DNA of 64,000 bases, taken from the NCBI GenBank assembly GCA_000023185.1, contig CP001623.1, positions 124,001 to 188,000 of the forward strand, read 5' to 3'. Shown here in pieces: positions 18,367 through 26,892 of this stretch (its first letter is position 1; each line of letters opens with the position of its first letter). The translations under genes were made by a program, and so were the position numbers. The DNA is from Rhizobium leguminosarum bv. trifolii WSM1325 (lineage in GTDB: Bacteria > Pseudomonadota > Alphaproteobacteria > Rhizobiales > Rhizobiaceae). The notes under the pieces were generated by a model. That model saw nothing but the letters and a program-made list of their open reading frames with translations. It searched no databases and was not told the origin of the DNA.

Positions 18367-19401
18367 ATGCGGACACGTGTGGCACGGCTTTACCAAAAGG
18401 GCGACCTCAGGATCGAGACCGTCGCGGTTGCGGCCCTTGGTCCCGGCGAGGTGCTTCTCAAAATGGCGGCCGCAGGCATCTGCGGCTCCGACCTGCATTA
18501 TTATCAGGACGGTGGCTTCGGGCCGGTCCGGGTTCGCGAGCCGATCATACCTGGCCACGAGGCCTCGGGGACCGTCAGCCAAGCGGGTGAGGGGGTCGAC
18601 CTGAAGGCCGGGACGCTGGTGGCGGTCAATCCCAGCCAACCCTGCGGGCATTGCGAATATTGTGAGAAAAACATGCCGATCCACTGCCTGGACATGCGCT
18701 TCATGGGCAGTGCGATGCGCCTGCCGCATGAGCAGGGCATGTTCCGGGAATGGATGGTGGTGCCGGCCAAGCAGTGCTTTGCGGTCGGAGCTGCAACAAC
18801 TGCCGCGGAAGCGGCCTGCAGCGAACCGCTCTCCGTCTGCCTGCACGCGGCATCGCGCGCTGGAGATATCACAGGCAAACGCGTGCTGGTCACCGGAGCC
18901 GGCCCGATCGGCGCCCTGACGGTTGCTGTCGCCAGTTATTTCGGCGCAGATGAGATCGTGGTGACCGATCTCGCGGATGCAGCGCTGGACCGAGCCAAAG
19001 CGATGGGCGCCAGCCGCACGGTCAATGTTTCCAAAAATGCCCAGGCGCTTGCGGAATTCGAGGCGGGAAAGGGCTATTTCGATCTCGTCTTCGAATGCTC
19101 GGCCGCCGCCCCGGCCATCCGCGGCGCAATTGCCGCCATCAGACCACGCGGAACGATCGTGCAGGTCGGCGTCACAGGAGACGTCCCGATCCCTCTCAAC
19201 GCCATCGTCGGCAAGGAGCTTCAACTCCACGGAACGCAGCGCTTCCACGAGGAATTCGGTACTGCCGTCGAGCTGATCTCCAGCCGCAAGATCGATGTGC
19301 GGCCGATCATCAGCCACAGCCTGCCGCTCGAACAAGCCACCGCCGCCTTCACGCTCGCCGGCGATCGCGCAGCCGCCTGCAAGGTGCAACTGACCTTTTA
19401 G
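18367..19401 (+). CDS. Zinc-type medium-chain dehydrogenase, L-idonate/sorbitol dehydrogenase family
   Basis: The 344-residue cytoplasmic enzyme has the catalytic zinc site GICGSDLHYY and GHEASG, and a structural zinc loop CGHCEYCEKNMPIHC (four Cys). The NAD-binding loop is GAGPIGAL near residue 178. Members oxidise polyols or reduce 5-keto-gluconate to L-idonate. Its place directly after the TRAP permease suggests it performs the first oxidation of the imported sugar acid. L-idonate 5-dehydrogenase is the best guess, but the residues that separate idonate, galactonate and threonine substrates cannot be read by eye. Confidence 0.85.
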   Translation: MRTRVARLYQKGDLRIETVAVAALGPGEVLLKMAAAGICGSDLHYYQDGGFGPVRVREPIIPGHEASGTVSQAGEGVDLKAGTLVAVNPSQPCGHCEYCEKNMPIHCLDMRFMGSAMRLPHEQGMFREWMVVPAKQCFAVGAATTAAEAACSEPLSVCLHAASRAGDITGKRVLVTGAGPIGALTVAVASYFGADEIVVTDLADAALDRAKAMGASRTVNVSKNAQALAEFEAGKGYFDLVFECSAAAPAIRGAIAAIRPRGTIVQVGVTGDVPIPLNAIVGKELQLHGTQRFHEEFGTAVELISSRKIDVRPIISHSLPLEQATAAFTLAGDRAAACKVQLTF

Positions 19402-19488
19402 AGCGCGGCGCATTACTCATAGCTGTTGCCGGATGGGCCGATGAGCAATCGAGGTCGCCAGTCGCCTTGGCGACGCAGCATTCGCTGT

Positions 19489-19510
19489 GCCGCGAAGGCG
19501 GCAACTTTTC
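19489..19510 (+). terminator. Candidate terminator after the TRAP/dehydrogenase operon
   Basis: GCCGC-GAAG-GCGGC (19489-19502) is followed by AACTTTTC. The stem is short (5 bp) but GC-only with a tetraloop and a U-rich tail, 88 bp after the dehydrogenase stop. Confidence 0.4.
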
Positions 19511-19575
19511 CTGACCCGAACCTTCTTTCTCGCTGACTGGGCGAGCGGATTCGATTCCGGAGTCTCAAGAAATTC

Positions 19576-19602
19576 TTGACGTCTATCTTATGTCTACATA
19601 AT
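19576..19602 (+). promoter_or_regulatory. Promoter with palindromic operator before the second GntR gene
   Basis: A TTGACG -35-like box (19576-19581) and a CATAAT -10-like box (19597-19602, 15 bp apart) are interlaced with a perfect palindrome TTATGT-CT-ACATAA (19588-19601). A repressor bound here would cover the promoter. The palindrome sits 22 bp before the ATG of the GntR gene, so autoregulation is likely. Confidence 0.5.
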
Positions 19603-19623
19603 GTCTTTCAAAAGGATTATGAG

Positions 19624-20331
19624 ATGGACGATGGCATTGTCTCCGAGATCGGCAACCCCGATCGTAAAACGAATCTAAGCCTGACGCTTCGCAGACGCAT
19701 CCTGACGATGGAACTGCCGCCGGGTGCGGTGTTGGACGAAGTGGCGCTGAGCGAGGAGTTTGGGCTGTCCCGCCCGCCGGTTCGCGAGCTGATGCGACAG
19801 ATGGCTGGCGAAGGTTATATCGAACTGGAAGCCAACCGTGCGGCGCGCGTCAGTTCGATGAGCTACCAGTCGCTGCATGACTTCTTCCTTCTTGCGCCGA
19901 TGATCTACATCACCGCCAACAAGCTGGCAGCCGAGAACGGAACGCGCGGGCAGCTCGACGTGCTCAAGCAGGTTCAGCAATCATTTCGAAAGGCCGTCGA
20001 CAATTGCGACGTCGAAGGGCGCGTCTTCTACAACGACCAGTTCCACCGCCAGATCGGTGAGATGGCGCACAACGTCTATCTGGTTCCGAGCCTGCGGCGA
20101 CTGCAGATCGACCATGCGCGCATCGGCAAGGTTTTCTACAAGCACCCGAACACGCCTCGCATGCAGGAAGAACTCGAGCTCGCCACGCAACAACATGATG
20201 AGATGATCGAAGCCATCGGGAAACGCAATCCCGACGCAGCCGGAGAACTGGCGCGGCTTCACCTCGAGCTTTCACGACGAAACATGGCCATGTACGCGGC
20301 CCCAGAGGGTCTGGAGACGCCGACCCTCTAG
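19624..20331 (+). CDS. GntR-family regulator (FCD type)
   Basis: From ATG 19624 the 235-residue product has a GntR HTH (LSEEFGLSRPPVRELMRQ at about residues 43-60) and an all-helical C-terminal domain with NDQFHRQIGEMAHN, the usual Asp/His ligand region. The frame extends to a TTG at 19576, but that TTG is part of the likely -35 box, so the ATG is preferred. It precedes a DapA-family enzyme by 47 bp and a FAD oxidoreductase, which it probably controls. Confidence 0.85.
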   Translation: MDDGIVSEIGNPDRKTNLSLTLRRRILTMELPPGAVLDEVALSEEFGLSRPPVRELMRQMAGEGYIELEANRAARVSSMSYQSLHDFFLLAPMIYITANKLAAENGTRGQLDVLKQVQQSFRKAVDNCDVEGRVFYNDQFHRQIGEMAHNVYLVPSLRRLQIDHARIGKVFYKHPNTPRMQEELELATQQHDEMIEAIGKRNPDAAGELARLHLELSRRNMAMYAAPEGLETPTL

Positions 20332-20378
20332 GACCTTTGGCTCGACCCTTCGACAGCCTAACGCAGGACACCAAACGA

Positions 20379-21266
20379 ATGTCTGACTTCCAGTTTCCAG
20401 GCCTGAATCTTGCCATTACCACGCCGTTCGACGATGCCGGACGCATCGACTACGGCAGGCTCGAATACAATGTCGAGCGCTATCTTGCGGCAGGCGTCAG
20501 GAACTTCCTGTTCAGCTCCGGCACCGGCATGCACGTCTATCTTTCCAAGGAGGAATCCGAGGAGCTGATCCGGCGCGGAGCGCAGATCGTCAACGGACGG
20601 GCAAAGGTGATTGCGCAGACCTCCGCGCTTCTGGTGGAAGACGTCGTCGAACGCACCATCCGCGCGCGCGACGCCGGCGCCGAAGGCGTGATGGTTCTAC
20701 CGCCCTTCTTCGAAGGGCCGACCGACGACCTGGGCATCGTCGATTTCTACAGCGAGGTTGCGAAGGCCGGTCTTCCGGTGATTGGCTACAACGTTCCCCA
20801 GGCGGTCGGCGTCGCCGTCACGCCCGAACTTCTCGACAAGCTGAGCGAAATCCCCGGCTTTTGTGCCGTCAAGGACAGCAGCGGCGACCTTGGAAAGCAG
20901 GCAGCACTTATCCGCACCGGCCGTTTCGTCATGAACGGCGCTGACCCTCTCGTTCCCTATGCGCTCTATGCCGGATGCGACGGCCTGATCTGGGGTGGGG
21001 CGAACTTCGCTCCGAAAACCTGCGTCGCCCTCGTCGAGGCCGCCGCCGAGCACAAGTGGGACGAGGTTCGCGCGCTCTGGAAAATCTTGGAGCCGTCTAT
21101 GGGGCTGATCTGGGAAGGCGATTACGTGCAGTCCGTCTATGCGGCGGCAGATCTGGTGGGCTACGGGGCCGGCGTTCCGCGAAAACCGCTGCGCGGTCTT
21201 GCCCCAGAAAAGCTTCCGGCCATTCGCCGCTCCCTCGAAACGCTCATGGAGCGGGAAGCGATCTGA
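20379..21266 (+). CDS. DapA-family (dihydrodipicolinate synthase-like) lyase/dehydratase
   Basis: The 295-residue TIM-barrel enzyme keeps the family catalytic residues: the Schiff-base Lys 165 in AVKDSSGD and Tyr 137 in GYNVP. The substrate-carboxylate loop reads SGTG (residues 47-50) where true DapA has GTTGE, so it is unlikely to be the lysine-biosynthesis enzyme. The family also includes N-acetylneuraminate lyase, keto-deoxy-sugar-acid aldolases and the hydroxyproline-pathway deaminase. With a GntR regulator upstream and an FAD amine/hydroxy-acid oxidase 1 bp downstream, a catabolic role is most likely. The ATG 20379 is chosen over an upstream open frame lacking a ribosome site. Confidence 0.85.
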   Translation: MSDFQFPGLNLAITTPFDDAGRIDYGRLEYNVERYLAAGVRNFLFSSGTGMHVYLSKEESEELIRRGAQIVNGRAKVIAQTSALLVEDVVERTIRARDAGAEGVMVLPPFFEGPTDDLGIVDFYSEVAKAGLPVIGYNVPQAVGVAVTPELLDKLSEIPGFCAVKDSSGDLGKQAALIRTGRFVMNGADPLVPYALYAGCDGLIWGGANFAPKTCVALVEAAAEHKWDEVRALWKILEPSMGLIWEGDYVQSVYAAADLVGYGAGVPRKPLRGLAPEKLPAIRRSLETLMEREAI

Positions 21267-21267
21267 C

Positions 21268-22614
21268 GTGACCCAGGCCGCAAGGAATGTCTTCGTCGCT
21301 TCCAGGCTGCCGAAACGCGCAGGCGTTTCGGGCTGGGTGGCCATGCTTGCGCCCCGTACGCCACGGCCGGCGCTGACCGGACCGGTCATTGCCGACGTCG
21401 CGATCATCGGCGGTGGTTTCGCCGGCCTTTCCGCGGCGCGGCGCATCTCACGCCTGGACCCGACCGCGCGGGTCGCGGTGCTGGAAGCGGGCATTGTCGG
21501 CGAGGGGCCTGCGGGCGCGAATTCGGGCTTCATCATCGACCTGCCGCACGAGGTCTCGTCCGACGATTTCAGCGGAGAGTCGGAGGCCAGGTTCAGGCAA
21601 TCCGTGCTCATTCAGCGCTCGGCCATCGCTCTGGCGACCGAGATGGCGACGGAAAATGGCTGGGGCAAGGAGGTGTTCGATCCCTGTGGCCGATACAGCG
21701 TCGCCATTAGCGCGGAAGGCGACAAGCACCTCGATGACTATGCGCAGCAGCTCACGAACATGGGCGAAGACCATCGGCTCCTGAGCGCCGGGGAGATCGA
21801 GGCAGTAACGGGATCGCCGGTTTACACCTCCGGTCTGTTCATGCCCGGCACGATCATCGTGCAGCCCGCCGCCTACATTCGCGCGGTCGCCGACTGCCTG
21901 AAGGAGCCTGTCACCCTTTACGAGCGGACGCCGGCGCTCTCGTTCGAGCGCTCCGGTACAGGATGGCTCGTCAAGACGCCGCAGGGTTCCGTGCAGGCGG
22001 CGAAGATCATCATGGCAAACAATGGACATGTGGAGAGCTTCGGCTTCTTCCCGCAACGTCTGCTCCACGTCTTCACCTACGCCTCCCTCACCGAGGCGTT
22101 CGACCCCTCGCGCCTCGGTGGAGAGCGGAAGTGGGCCGCCACGCCCGCCCTGCCGATGGGAACGACCGTCCGCCGCATCAGCACCGGCGCCGGCGACCGG
22201 ATCCTGGTGCGCTCGCGCTACAGCTATAATCAGAGCATCGCAGTCAGCGACGCCGCGATCCAGCGGGCCGGCCGCCTCCACGACGGCAAGTTTTCAAAAC
22301 GCTTTCCCACCCTTGGCGGCGTCGGGATGCAGTATCGCTGGGCCGGCGCGATGGCGCTCACACGCAATCATGTTCCGGCATTCGGCGAGATCGAGCGTGG
22401 CGTATTCGCGGCATGCGGCTGCAACGGCCTTGGAGCGTCGAACTCGACAGCATCAGGGATCGCGGCTGCGGAGCTGGCGCTCGGACATGATTCCGAACTC
22501 GGCCGCGTCTACGCGCGCCTGGCTGCCCCGACGGCATTGCCGCCGCAGCCGTTCACGACGATCGGAGCAAAGATCCACCTCGCCTATCGCGAGTGGAGCG
22601 CAGGATCCGAGTGA
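21268..22614 (+). CDS. FAD-dependent oxidoreductase of the DAO family
   Basis: The 448-residue protein has an N-terminal FAD loop IIGGGFAGLSAA (about residues 39-50), a GANSGFI block and a C-terminal GCNGLGAS block, as in glycine/D-amino-acid oxidase-like enzymes (PuuB, DadA, sarcosine oxidase type). The start is GTG 21268, one base after the DapA-like stop; ATG 21343 would cut off the residues before the FAD loop only slightly and is the alternative. It probably oxidises an amine or hydroxy acid in the same path as the DapA-like enzyme. The substrate is not identifiable. Confidence 0.8.
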   Translation: MTQAARNVFVASRLPKRAGVSGWVAMLAPRTPRPALTGPVIADVAIIGGGFAGLSAARRISRLDPTARVAVLEAGIVGEGPAGANSGFIIDLPHEVSSDDFSGESEARFRQSVLIQRSAIALATEMATENGWGKEVFDPCGRYSVAISAEGDKHLDDYAQQLTNMGEDHRLLSAGEIEAVTGSPVYTSGLFMPGTIIVQPAAYIRAVADCLKEPVTLYERTPALSFERSGTGWLVKTPQGSVQAAKIIMANNGHVESFGFFPQRLLHVFTYASLTEAFDPSRLGGERKWAATPALPMGTTVRRISTGAGDRILVRSRYSYNQSIAVSDAAIQRAGRLHDGKFSKRFPTLGGVGMQYRWAGAMALTRNHVPAFGEIERGVFAACGCNGLGASNSTASGIAAAELALGHDSELGRVYARLAAPTALPPQPFTTIGAKIHLAYREWSAGSE

Positions 22615-22709
22615 CGAGGGGTCTCCAGTCTGCGCCAGCGCCGAAGTTGACGATACAGCGAGGCTGGTCATGCGCGCGATCCGGCTGGGTGTGCGGGTGG
22701 TATCGCGGT

Positions 22710-23174
22710 TCAGCGCCGGCCCCTCGTGCGCGTCGCCAGGACATTGCGGATCGAGAAGCTGGAATGAATCCTGAGGACACCGGGCAAGGTCGACAGGATC
22801 TCCTTGTGGATCCGCTCGAACTCGCCGGCATTGGCAACCTCCACGCGCAGCAGATAGTCCGAACCGCCCGTCATCAGAAAACATTCCCGGATCTCGGGAT
22901 GCCGCCGGACTGCCGCCTCGAGGCGGTCGAGATAGTCTTCTGTTTGTCGTTCGAGAGTGATGTTGATGATCACGGCGATCATCTCATCCGCATTGCCGGT
23001 GTCTACCAGCACCGTATAGCCGCGGATCACGCCTGATTTTTCCATGATCTTGATGCGCCTGAGGCAGGCCGAGGGAGAGAGACCGATTTCGGCGGCGAGC
23101 TTGGCATTGCTCATGCGGGCATCAAGACGCAGCAGTCTCAGAATATTGCGATCGATCGCGTCGAGGGCAGCCAT
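22710..23174 (-). CDS. dadR: Lrp/AsnC-family regulator of alanine catabolism
   Basis: The 154-residue protein has an N-terminal HTH (NAKLAAEIGLSPSACLRRIKIME, residues about 23-45) and a C-terminal RAM ligand domain (residues 65-150). It is divergent from the alanine racemase and D-amino acid dehydrogenase genes, the dadR-dadXA arrangement in which an Lrp-type protein activates alanine catabolism. A 15-bp palindrome lies in the shared intergenic region. The function is inferred from this arrangement. Confidence 0.82.
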   Translation of the reverse strand: MAALDAIDRNILRLLRLDARMSNAKLAAEIGLSPSACLRRIKIMEKSGVIRGYTVLVDTGNADEMIAVIINITLERQTEDYLDRLEAAVRRHPEIRECFLMTGGSDYLLRVEVANAGEFERIHKEILSTLPGVLRIHSSFSIRNVLATRTRGRR

Positions 23175-23224
23175 GGTGGATCATTCCAAATTGTGATTGA
23201 TTATGCGAATACTTAGCAAATCAT

Positions 23225-23239
23225 GCAATAATCGATTGC
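23225..23239. promoter_or_regulatory. Palindromic operator candidate between dadR and dadX
   Basis: GCAAT-AATCG-ATTGC is a perfect 15-bp palindrome 51 bp upstream of dadR (minus) and 61 bp upstream of dadX (plus). Its AT-rich, 15-bp form fits Lrp/AsnC sites. Confidence 0.55.
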
Positions 23240-23299
23240 TGAATGGCCGGCAATTTCGCTCATTCTTTCATAAACTCCTGAGATCGAAAAGGGGTGGAC

Positions 23300-24433
23300 A
23301 TGGATAGCGATATTTTGGTTTCCCGCACACGCATTGCGACGGCCACGCAGGGAGCCACGGGCTATCTGACGATCGATCTTGCCGCCCTTGGTCGTAACTA
23401 TCGCAAGCTCGTATCGATGCTGGCGTCGGTCCGCGCCGGCGCCGTCGTCAAGGCCGACGCCTATGGCCTTGGCGCCGAGCGGGTCGGAAGAACGCTTTAC
23501 AGTGAAGGTTGCAGGCACTTCTTCGTCGCCCAGTTTGTCGAGGCCTTGAGGCTCCGGCCGGCCCTTGCGCACGATGCCCAGATTTTCGTGCTGAACGGCT
23601 TGCAGCCGGGTAACGAGATCGCCTGCGCCGAGATGGGCGTCGTTCCGGTTCTCAATTCACTGGCGCAGTGGCGGCAATGGTCGACGGCTGCGCGCATTCT
23701 GAAGCGCTGCCTGCCAGCCGTCCTGCAGTTCGACACCGGCATGTCGCGGCTCGGTTTTCCCGAGGAGGAAAGGGCGGAGCTGGCGGCAGCCCTTAGCGGC
23801 AGCACCAATGTCGAAATCCTGTTCATCATGAGCCATCTGGCTTCGGCCGATGACATGGATAGCGATCAGAACGGCGAGCAGATTGCCGAGATGTCCCGCA
23901 TCGCCGACGAGTTTCCCGGCTTCGACATTTCCTTCGCCAATTCCGGCGGCGTTTTCCTGGGCGACCCCTATCACGGCGTACTCGCCCGCCCCGGCATCGC
24001 GCTTTATGGCGGCGCTCCGAACGCCGGCGAGAAGAACCCGATGGAGCCGGTCGTCAGCCTCAATGTCGCCGTCGTGCAGACGCGCACCGTTCCGGCGGGT
24101 GCAAAGGTCGGCTATGGCGGCGCGCATGTGACGCAACGGGAAACGCGTCTCGCCACCATTGCAGCCGGCTATGCCGATGGTCTGCCGCGATGCCTCGGCG
24201 ACCGCGGCGCCGTCTATTTCAAGGGAATCCGCCTGCCGATCGTCGGCCGCGTGTCGATGGACAGTGCGACCGTCGACATATCAGCACTGCCCGAAGGGGC
24301 GCTGACCTTCGGTAGTCTTGTCGAAGTGCTCGGCCGCCATCAGACACTCGAGGACATCGCCTGCGACGCCGGCACCATTTCTTACGAAATCCTAACCGGC
24401 CTCGGCGATCGTTACGACAGGCAATATCGCTGA
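23300..24433 (+). CDS. dadX: Catabolic alanine racemase
   Basis: The 377-residue protein starts at ATG 23300, with GGGG at 23291-23294; a GTG two codons upstream is an alternative. It is a fold-type III PLP enzyme with the cofactor Lys 51 in [12 protein letters not shown] and the catalytic Tyr region KVGYGGAH near residue 272. It interconverts L- and D-alanine in the cytoplasm. Lying between an Lrp regulator and dadA marks it as the catabolic DadX rather than the cell-wall Alr, which is usually elsewhere. The downstream dadA begins 29 bp after the stop, so both are co-transcribed. Confidence 0.9.
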   Translation: MDSDILVSRTRIATATQGATGYLTIDLAALGRNYRKLVSMLASVRAGAVVKADAYGLGAERVGRTLYSEGCRHFFVAQFVEALRLRPALAHDAQIFVLNGLQPGNEIACAEMGVVPVLNSLAQWRQWSTAARILKRCLPAVLQFDTGMSRLGFPEEERAELAAALSGSTNVEILFIMSHLASADDMDSDQNGEQIAEMSRIADEFPGFDISFANSGGVFLGDPYHGVLARPGIALYGGAPNAGEKNPMEPVVSLNVAVVQTRTVPAGAKVGYGGAHVTQRETRLATIAAGYADGLPRCLGDRGAVYFKGIRLPIVGRVSMDSATVDISALPEGALTFGSLVEVLGRHQTLEDIACDAGTISYEILTGLGDRYDRQYR

Positions 24434-24462
24434 GAGCCGGCGGCTCCATCATTGGGAACATC

Positions 24463-25713
24463 ATGAAGGTCATCGTTCTAGGAGCCGGCATCGTCGGCGT
24501 CACATCCGCTTATCAGCTGGCCAAGGCCGGCCATGAGGTCACGGTCGTCGACCGGCAGCCTGGTCCGGCGCTGGAGACGAGCTTTGCCAATGCCGGCGAA
24601 GTCTCCTTCGGCTATTGCTCGCCATGGGCGGCGCCCGGCATTCCCATGAAGGCCATGAAGTGGCTGTTCATGAAACATGCGCCGCTCGTCCTGCGACCGA
24701 AACTCGATATGGCCATGCTTTCCTGGATGGCCAGGATGCTGTCGAACTGCACCTCCGAGCGCTACGCGATCAACAAGAGCCGCATGCTGCGCCTTGCCGA
24801 TTACAGCCGCATCGCGCTGGCCGATCTTCGCGCCGAGACCGGCATCGCCTACGACGAACGCATGCAGGGAACCCTGCAGCTGTTCCGCACCCAGCAGCAA
24901 CTGGAGGCCTCGGCAAAGGATGTCAAGGCGCTGGCTGCCGACGGCATTCCCTATGAGGTGCTGGACCGGGACGGCTGCATCCGCTTCGAACCGGCCCTGA
25001 AACATGTGCGCGACAAGATTGTCGGCGGTCTGCTGACGCCGAAGGACGAAACCGGCGACTGCTTCAAGTTCACCAACGCGCTGGCCGCCAAGGCCGAGGC
25101 GCTCGGTGTCCGCTTCGTTTACGGAACGACGATCAAGGCACTGGATGTCGAGGCCGGCCGGGTGCGCGGGGTCATCACCGATCGTGAGCGGATGATCGCG
25201 GAGGCTGTGGTGGTTGCGCTCGGCAGCTATTCGCCGCTGCTGCTGAAACCGCTCGGCATCAGGCTACCCGTCTATCCCGTCAAGGGCTATTCGCTCACCA
25301 TCCCGATCACCGAGGCGTCACGCGCGCCGGAATCGACCGTCATGGATGAGACCTACAAGATTGCGATCACCCGGCTCGGCGACCGCATCCGGGTCGGCGG
25401 CATGGCCGAAATATCGGGCTATACCAACGATCTCGGCTTGGCTCGCCGCAGCACGCTGGAACATTCTGTCACCGATCTCTTCCCCGGCGGCGATGTTTCC
25501 AAGGCCTCCTTCTGGTCCGGCCTGCGCCCGATGACGCCTGATGGCACGCCGGTCATCGGCGCGACCAAGGTCGCCGGCCTCTTCCTCAATACCGGTCACG
25601 GCACGCTCGGCTGGACCATGAGTACCGGTTCGGCCCGGCTCATCGGCGATCTCGTTAGCGGCGGCCAGCCGGAAATCGACGTGAGAGATCTCGCAATCAG
25701 CCGCTACGGTTGA
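24463..25713 (+). CDS. dadA: D-amino acid dehydrogenase small subunit
   Basis: The 416-residue flavoprotein has the FAD loop [12 protein letters not shown] (residues 5-16), the N-terminal block [20 protein letters not shown] typical of DadA, and a C-terminal [12 protein letters not shown] block. It oxidises D-alanine (made by the preceding racemase) to pyruvate and ammonia, passing electrons to the respiratory chain at the inner membrane. It is full length for the family. Confidence 0.92.
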   Translation: MKVIVLGAGIVGVTSAYQLAKAGHEVTVVDRQPGPALETSFANAGEVSFGYCSPWAAPGIPMKAMKWLFMKHAPLVLRPKLDMAMLSWMARMLSNCTSERYAINKSRMLRLADYSRIALADLRAETGIAYDERMQGTLQLFRTQQQLEASAKDVKALAADGIPYEVLDRDGCIRFEPALKHVRDKIVGGLLTPKDETGDCFKFTNALAAKAEALGVRFVYGTTIKALDVEAGRVRGVITDRERMIAEAVVVALGSYSPLLLKPLGIRLPVYPVKGYSLTIPITEASRAPESTVMDETYKIAITRLGDRIRVGGMAEISGYTNDLGLARRSTLEHSVTDLFPGGDVSKASFWSGLRPMTPDGTPVIGATKVAGLFLNTGHGTLGWTMSTGSARLIGDLVSGGQPEIDVRDLAISRYG

Positions 25714-25796
25714 CACCGCCCGGCAACGCAAAAAAGAGACGAACATGATTGCGAAAATCCTTTATCACTTGTGTACATCGTCTTTCGGGGTCACGA

Positions 25797-26819
25797 ATGT
25801 CCGTTAATTCTCATATACATAACGATGGCAGCCTCGCCCAACAGCTGGCTGTGCAGAGCATGTTGTTTCGGGAAACGGCGCATAGTGGAACGGACCCGGA
25901 TGAGCTCTCGGTAGTATTGTCGACGCCAAACTCCCCGATCAAGGTTGTGGCGGAAGGCAATATGCCGATTGCATACCACTGCAATTTCGTCTCCGTCGGA
26001 GAAGAGGTAACCGTCGCCGACTGTACCTACGAAGGCACAATCCTGATCAGGCGGGAAGCGCCCAGCGACAGGATGATCGTTTTTCTACCGATGGCAGGGA
26101 ACGCATCCTTCGAAGGCATGCGGGAGCAAATATATTCTGTTCCCGCCCGTGGCACGATCCTTGAGGCAGGTCGTGCCGCGGGTGCTCGCCTATTCGGCCC
26201 CCGCCGTCATTTCGGCCTGTTCGTCGATCAGGCCAAGATCACTAGCCACCTCACGCATATGTTCGAGAGAACGATCAGCGGCGACGTCGATTTTCATCCG
26301 CACATCGATCTGACGACCGGCCCGGGGTTTGTATTGCAGCAACTTGTCTCGAGCCTCCATCGCGGCCTCAGCCGGAACGGACCGCTGCAACGGTCGCCGC
26401 TGGCCGCCGGTTCGCTCTGCGACGCGGCGATCTATCTGCTTCTGGAGACCTGCCCCAATCGTTATTCGAACGAGCTTGCGCTGCCTGCTCCGGCGCCGGC
26501 CCCGCGCCATGTGAAATGGGCCATCGACTTCATGCAGGAACACGTCGCCGAGCCGATTTCGCTCAACGATATCGCGATGGCAGCCAAGGTCAGCGTTCGG
26601 ACTTTGCAACAGGGTTTCCGGCAATTCAGGGATACGACCCCGATGTCCTACCTGCATGACCTTCGGATGGCCGCCGCCCATCGCGATTTGCTGGAATCCG
26701 ACCGGAAGCAGGTCATCGCCGATGTCGCGCTCAGATGGGGGTTTTCGCATCTGGGGCGATTTGCAGCCGAATACAGGAAGCGTTTCGGGCAACTGCCGTC
26801 ACAGACCTTGAAGCGCTGA
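25797..26819 (+). CDS. AraC-family regulator with AraC-binding-like N-terminal domain
   Basis: From ATG 25797 the 340-residue product has an N-terminal sensor domain of the AraC_binding_2 kind and a C-terminal pair of HTH motifs (SLNDIAMAAKVSVRTLQQGFRQ and the IADVALRWGFSHLGRFAAEYRKRFG block). It resembles regulators of ring-hydroxylation and transport genes. It lies alone between dadA and a convergent amidohydrolase, so no target can be assigned. A longer frame from TTG 25749 lacks a ribosome site. Confidence 0.82.
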   Translation: MSVNSHIHNDGSLAQQLAVQSMLFRETAHSGTDPDELSVVLSTPNSPIKVVAEGNMPIAYHCNFVSVGEEVTVADCTYEGTILIRREAPSDRMIVFLPMAGNASFEGMREQIYSVPARGTILEAGRAAGARLFGPRRHFGLFVDQAKITSHLTHMFERTISGDVDFHPHIDLTTGPGFVLQQLVSSLHRGLSRNGPLQRSPLAAGSLCDAAIYLLLETCPNRYSNELALPAPAPAPRHVKWAIDFMQEHVAEPISLNDIAMAAKVSVRTLQQGFRQFRDTTPMSYLHDLRMAAAHRDLLESDRKQVIADVALRWGFSHLGRFAAEYRKRFGQLPSQTLKR

Positions 26820-26892
26820 ACTCCTCATCTTGCGCTTGCAGCCGAGGGATGGACGATGCCTCGACCTTCGTCGATTTACCCCGTCTTGCGCA

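Noticed and set aside
16876..19413. 845-residue open frame on the minus strand
   Set aside because: It lies fully antisense to dctM and the idonate-type dehydrogenase, which have clear domains; the product is Arg/Asp/His/Gln-rich noise typical of GC-rich antisense frames.
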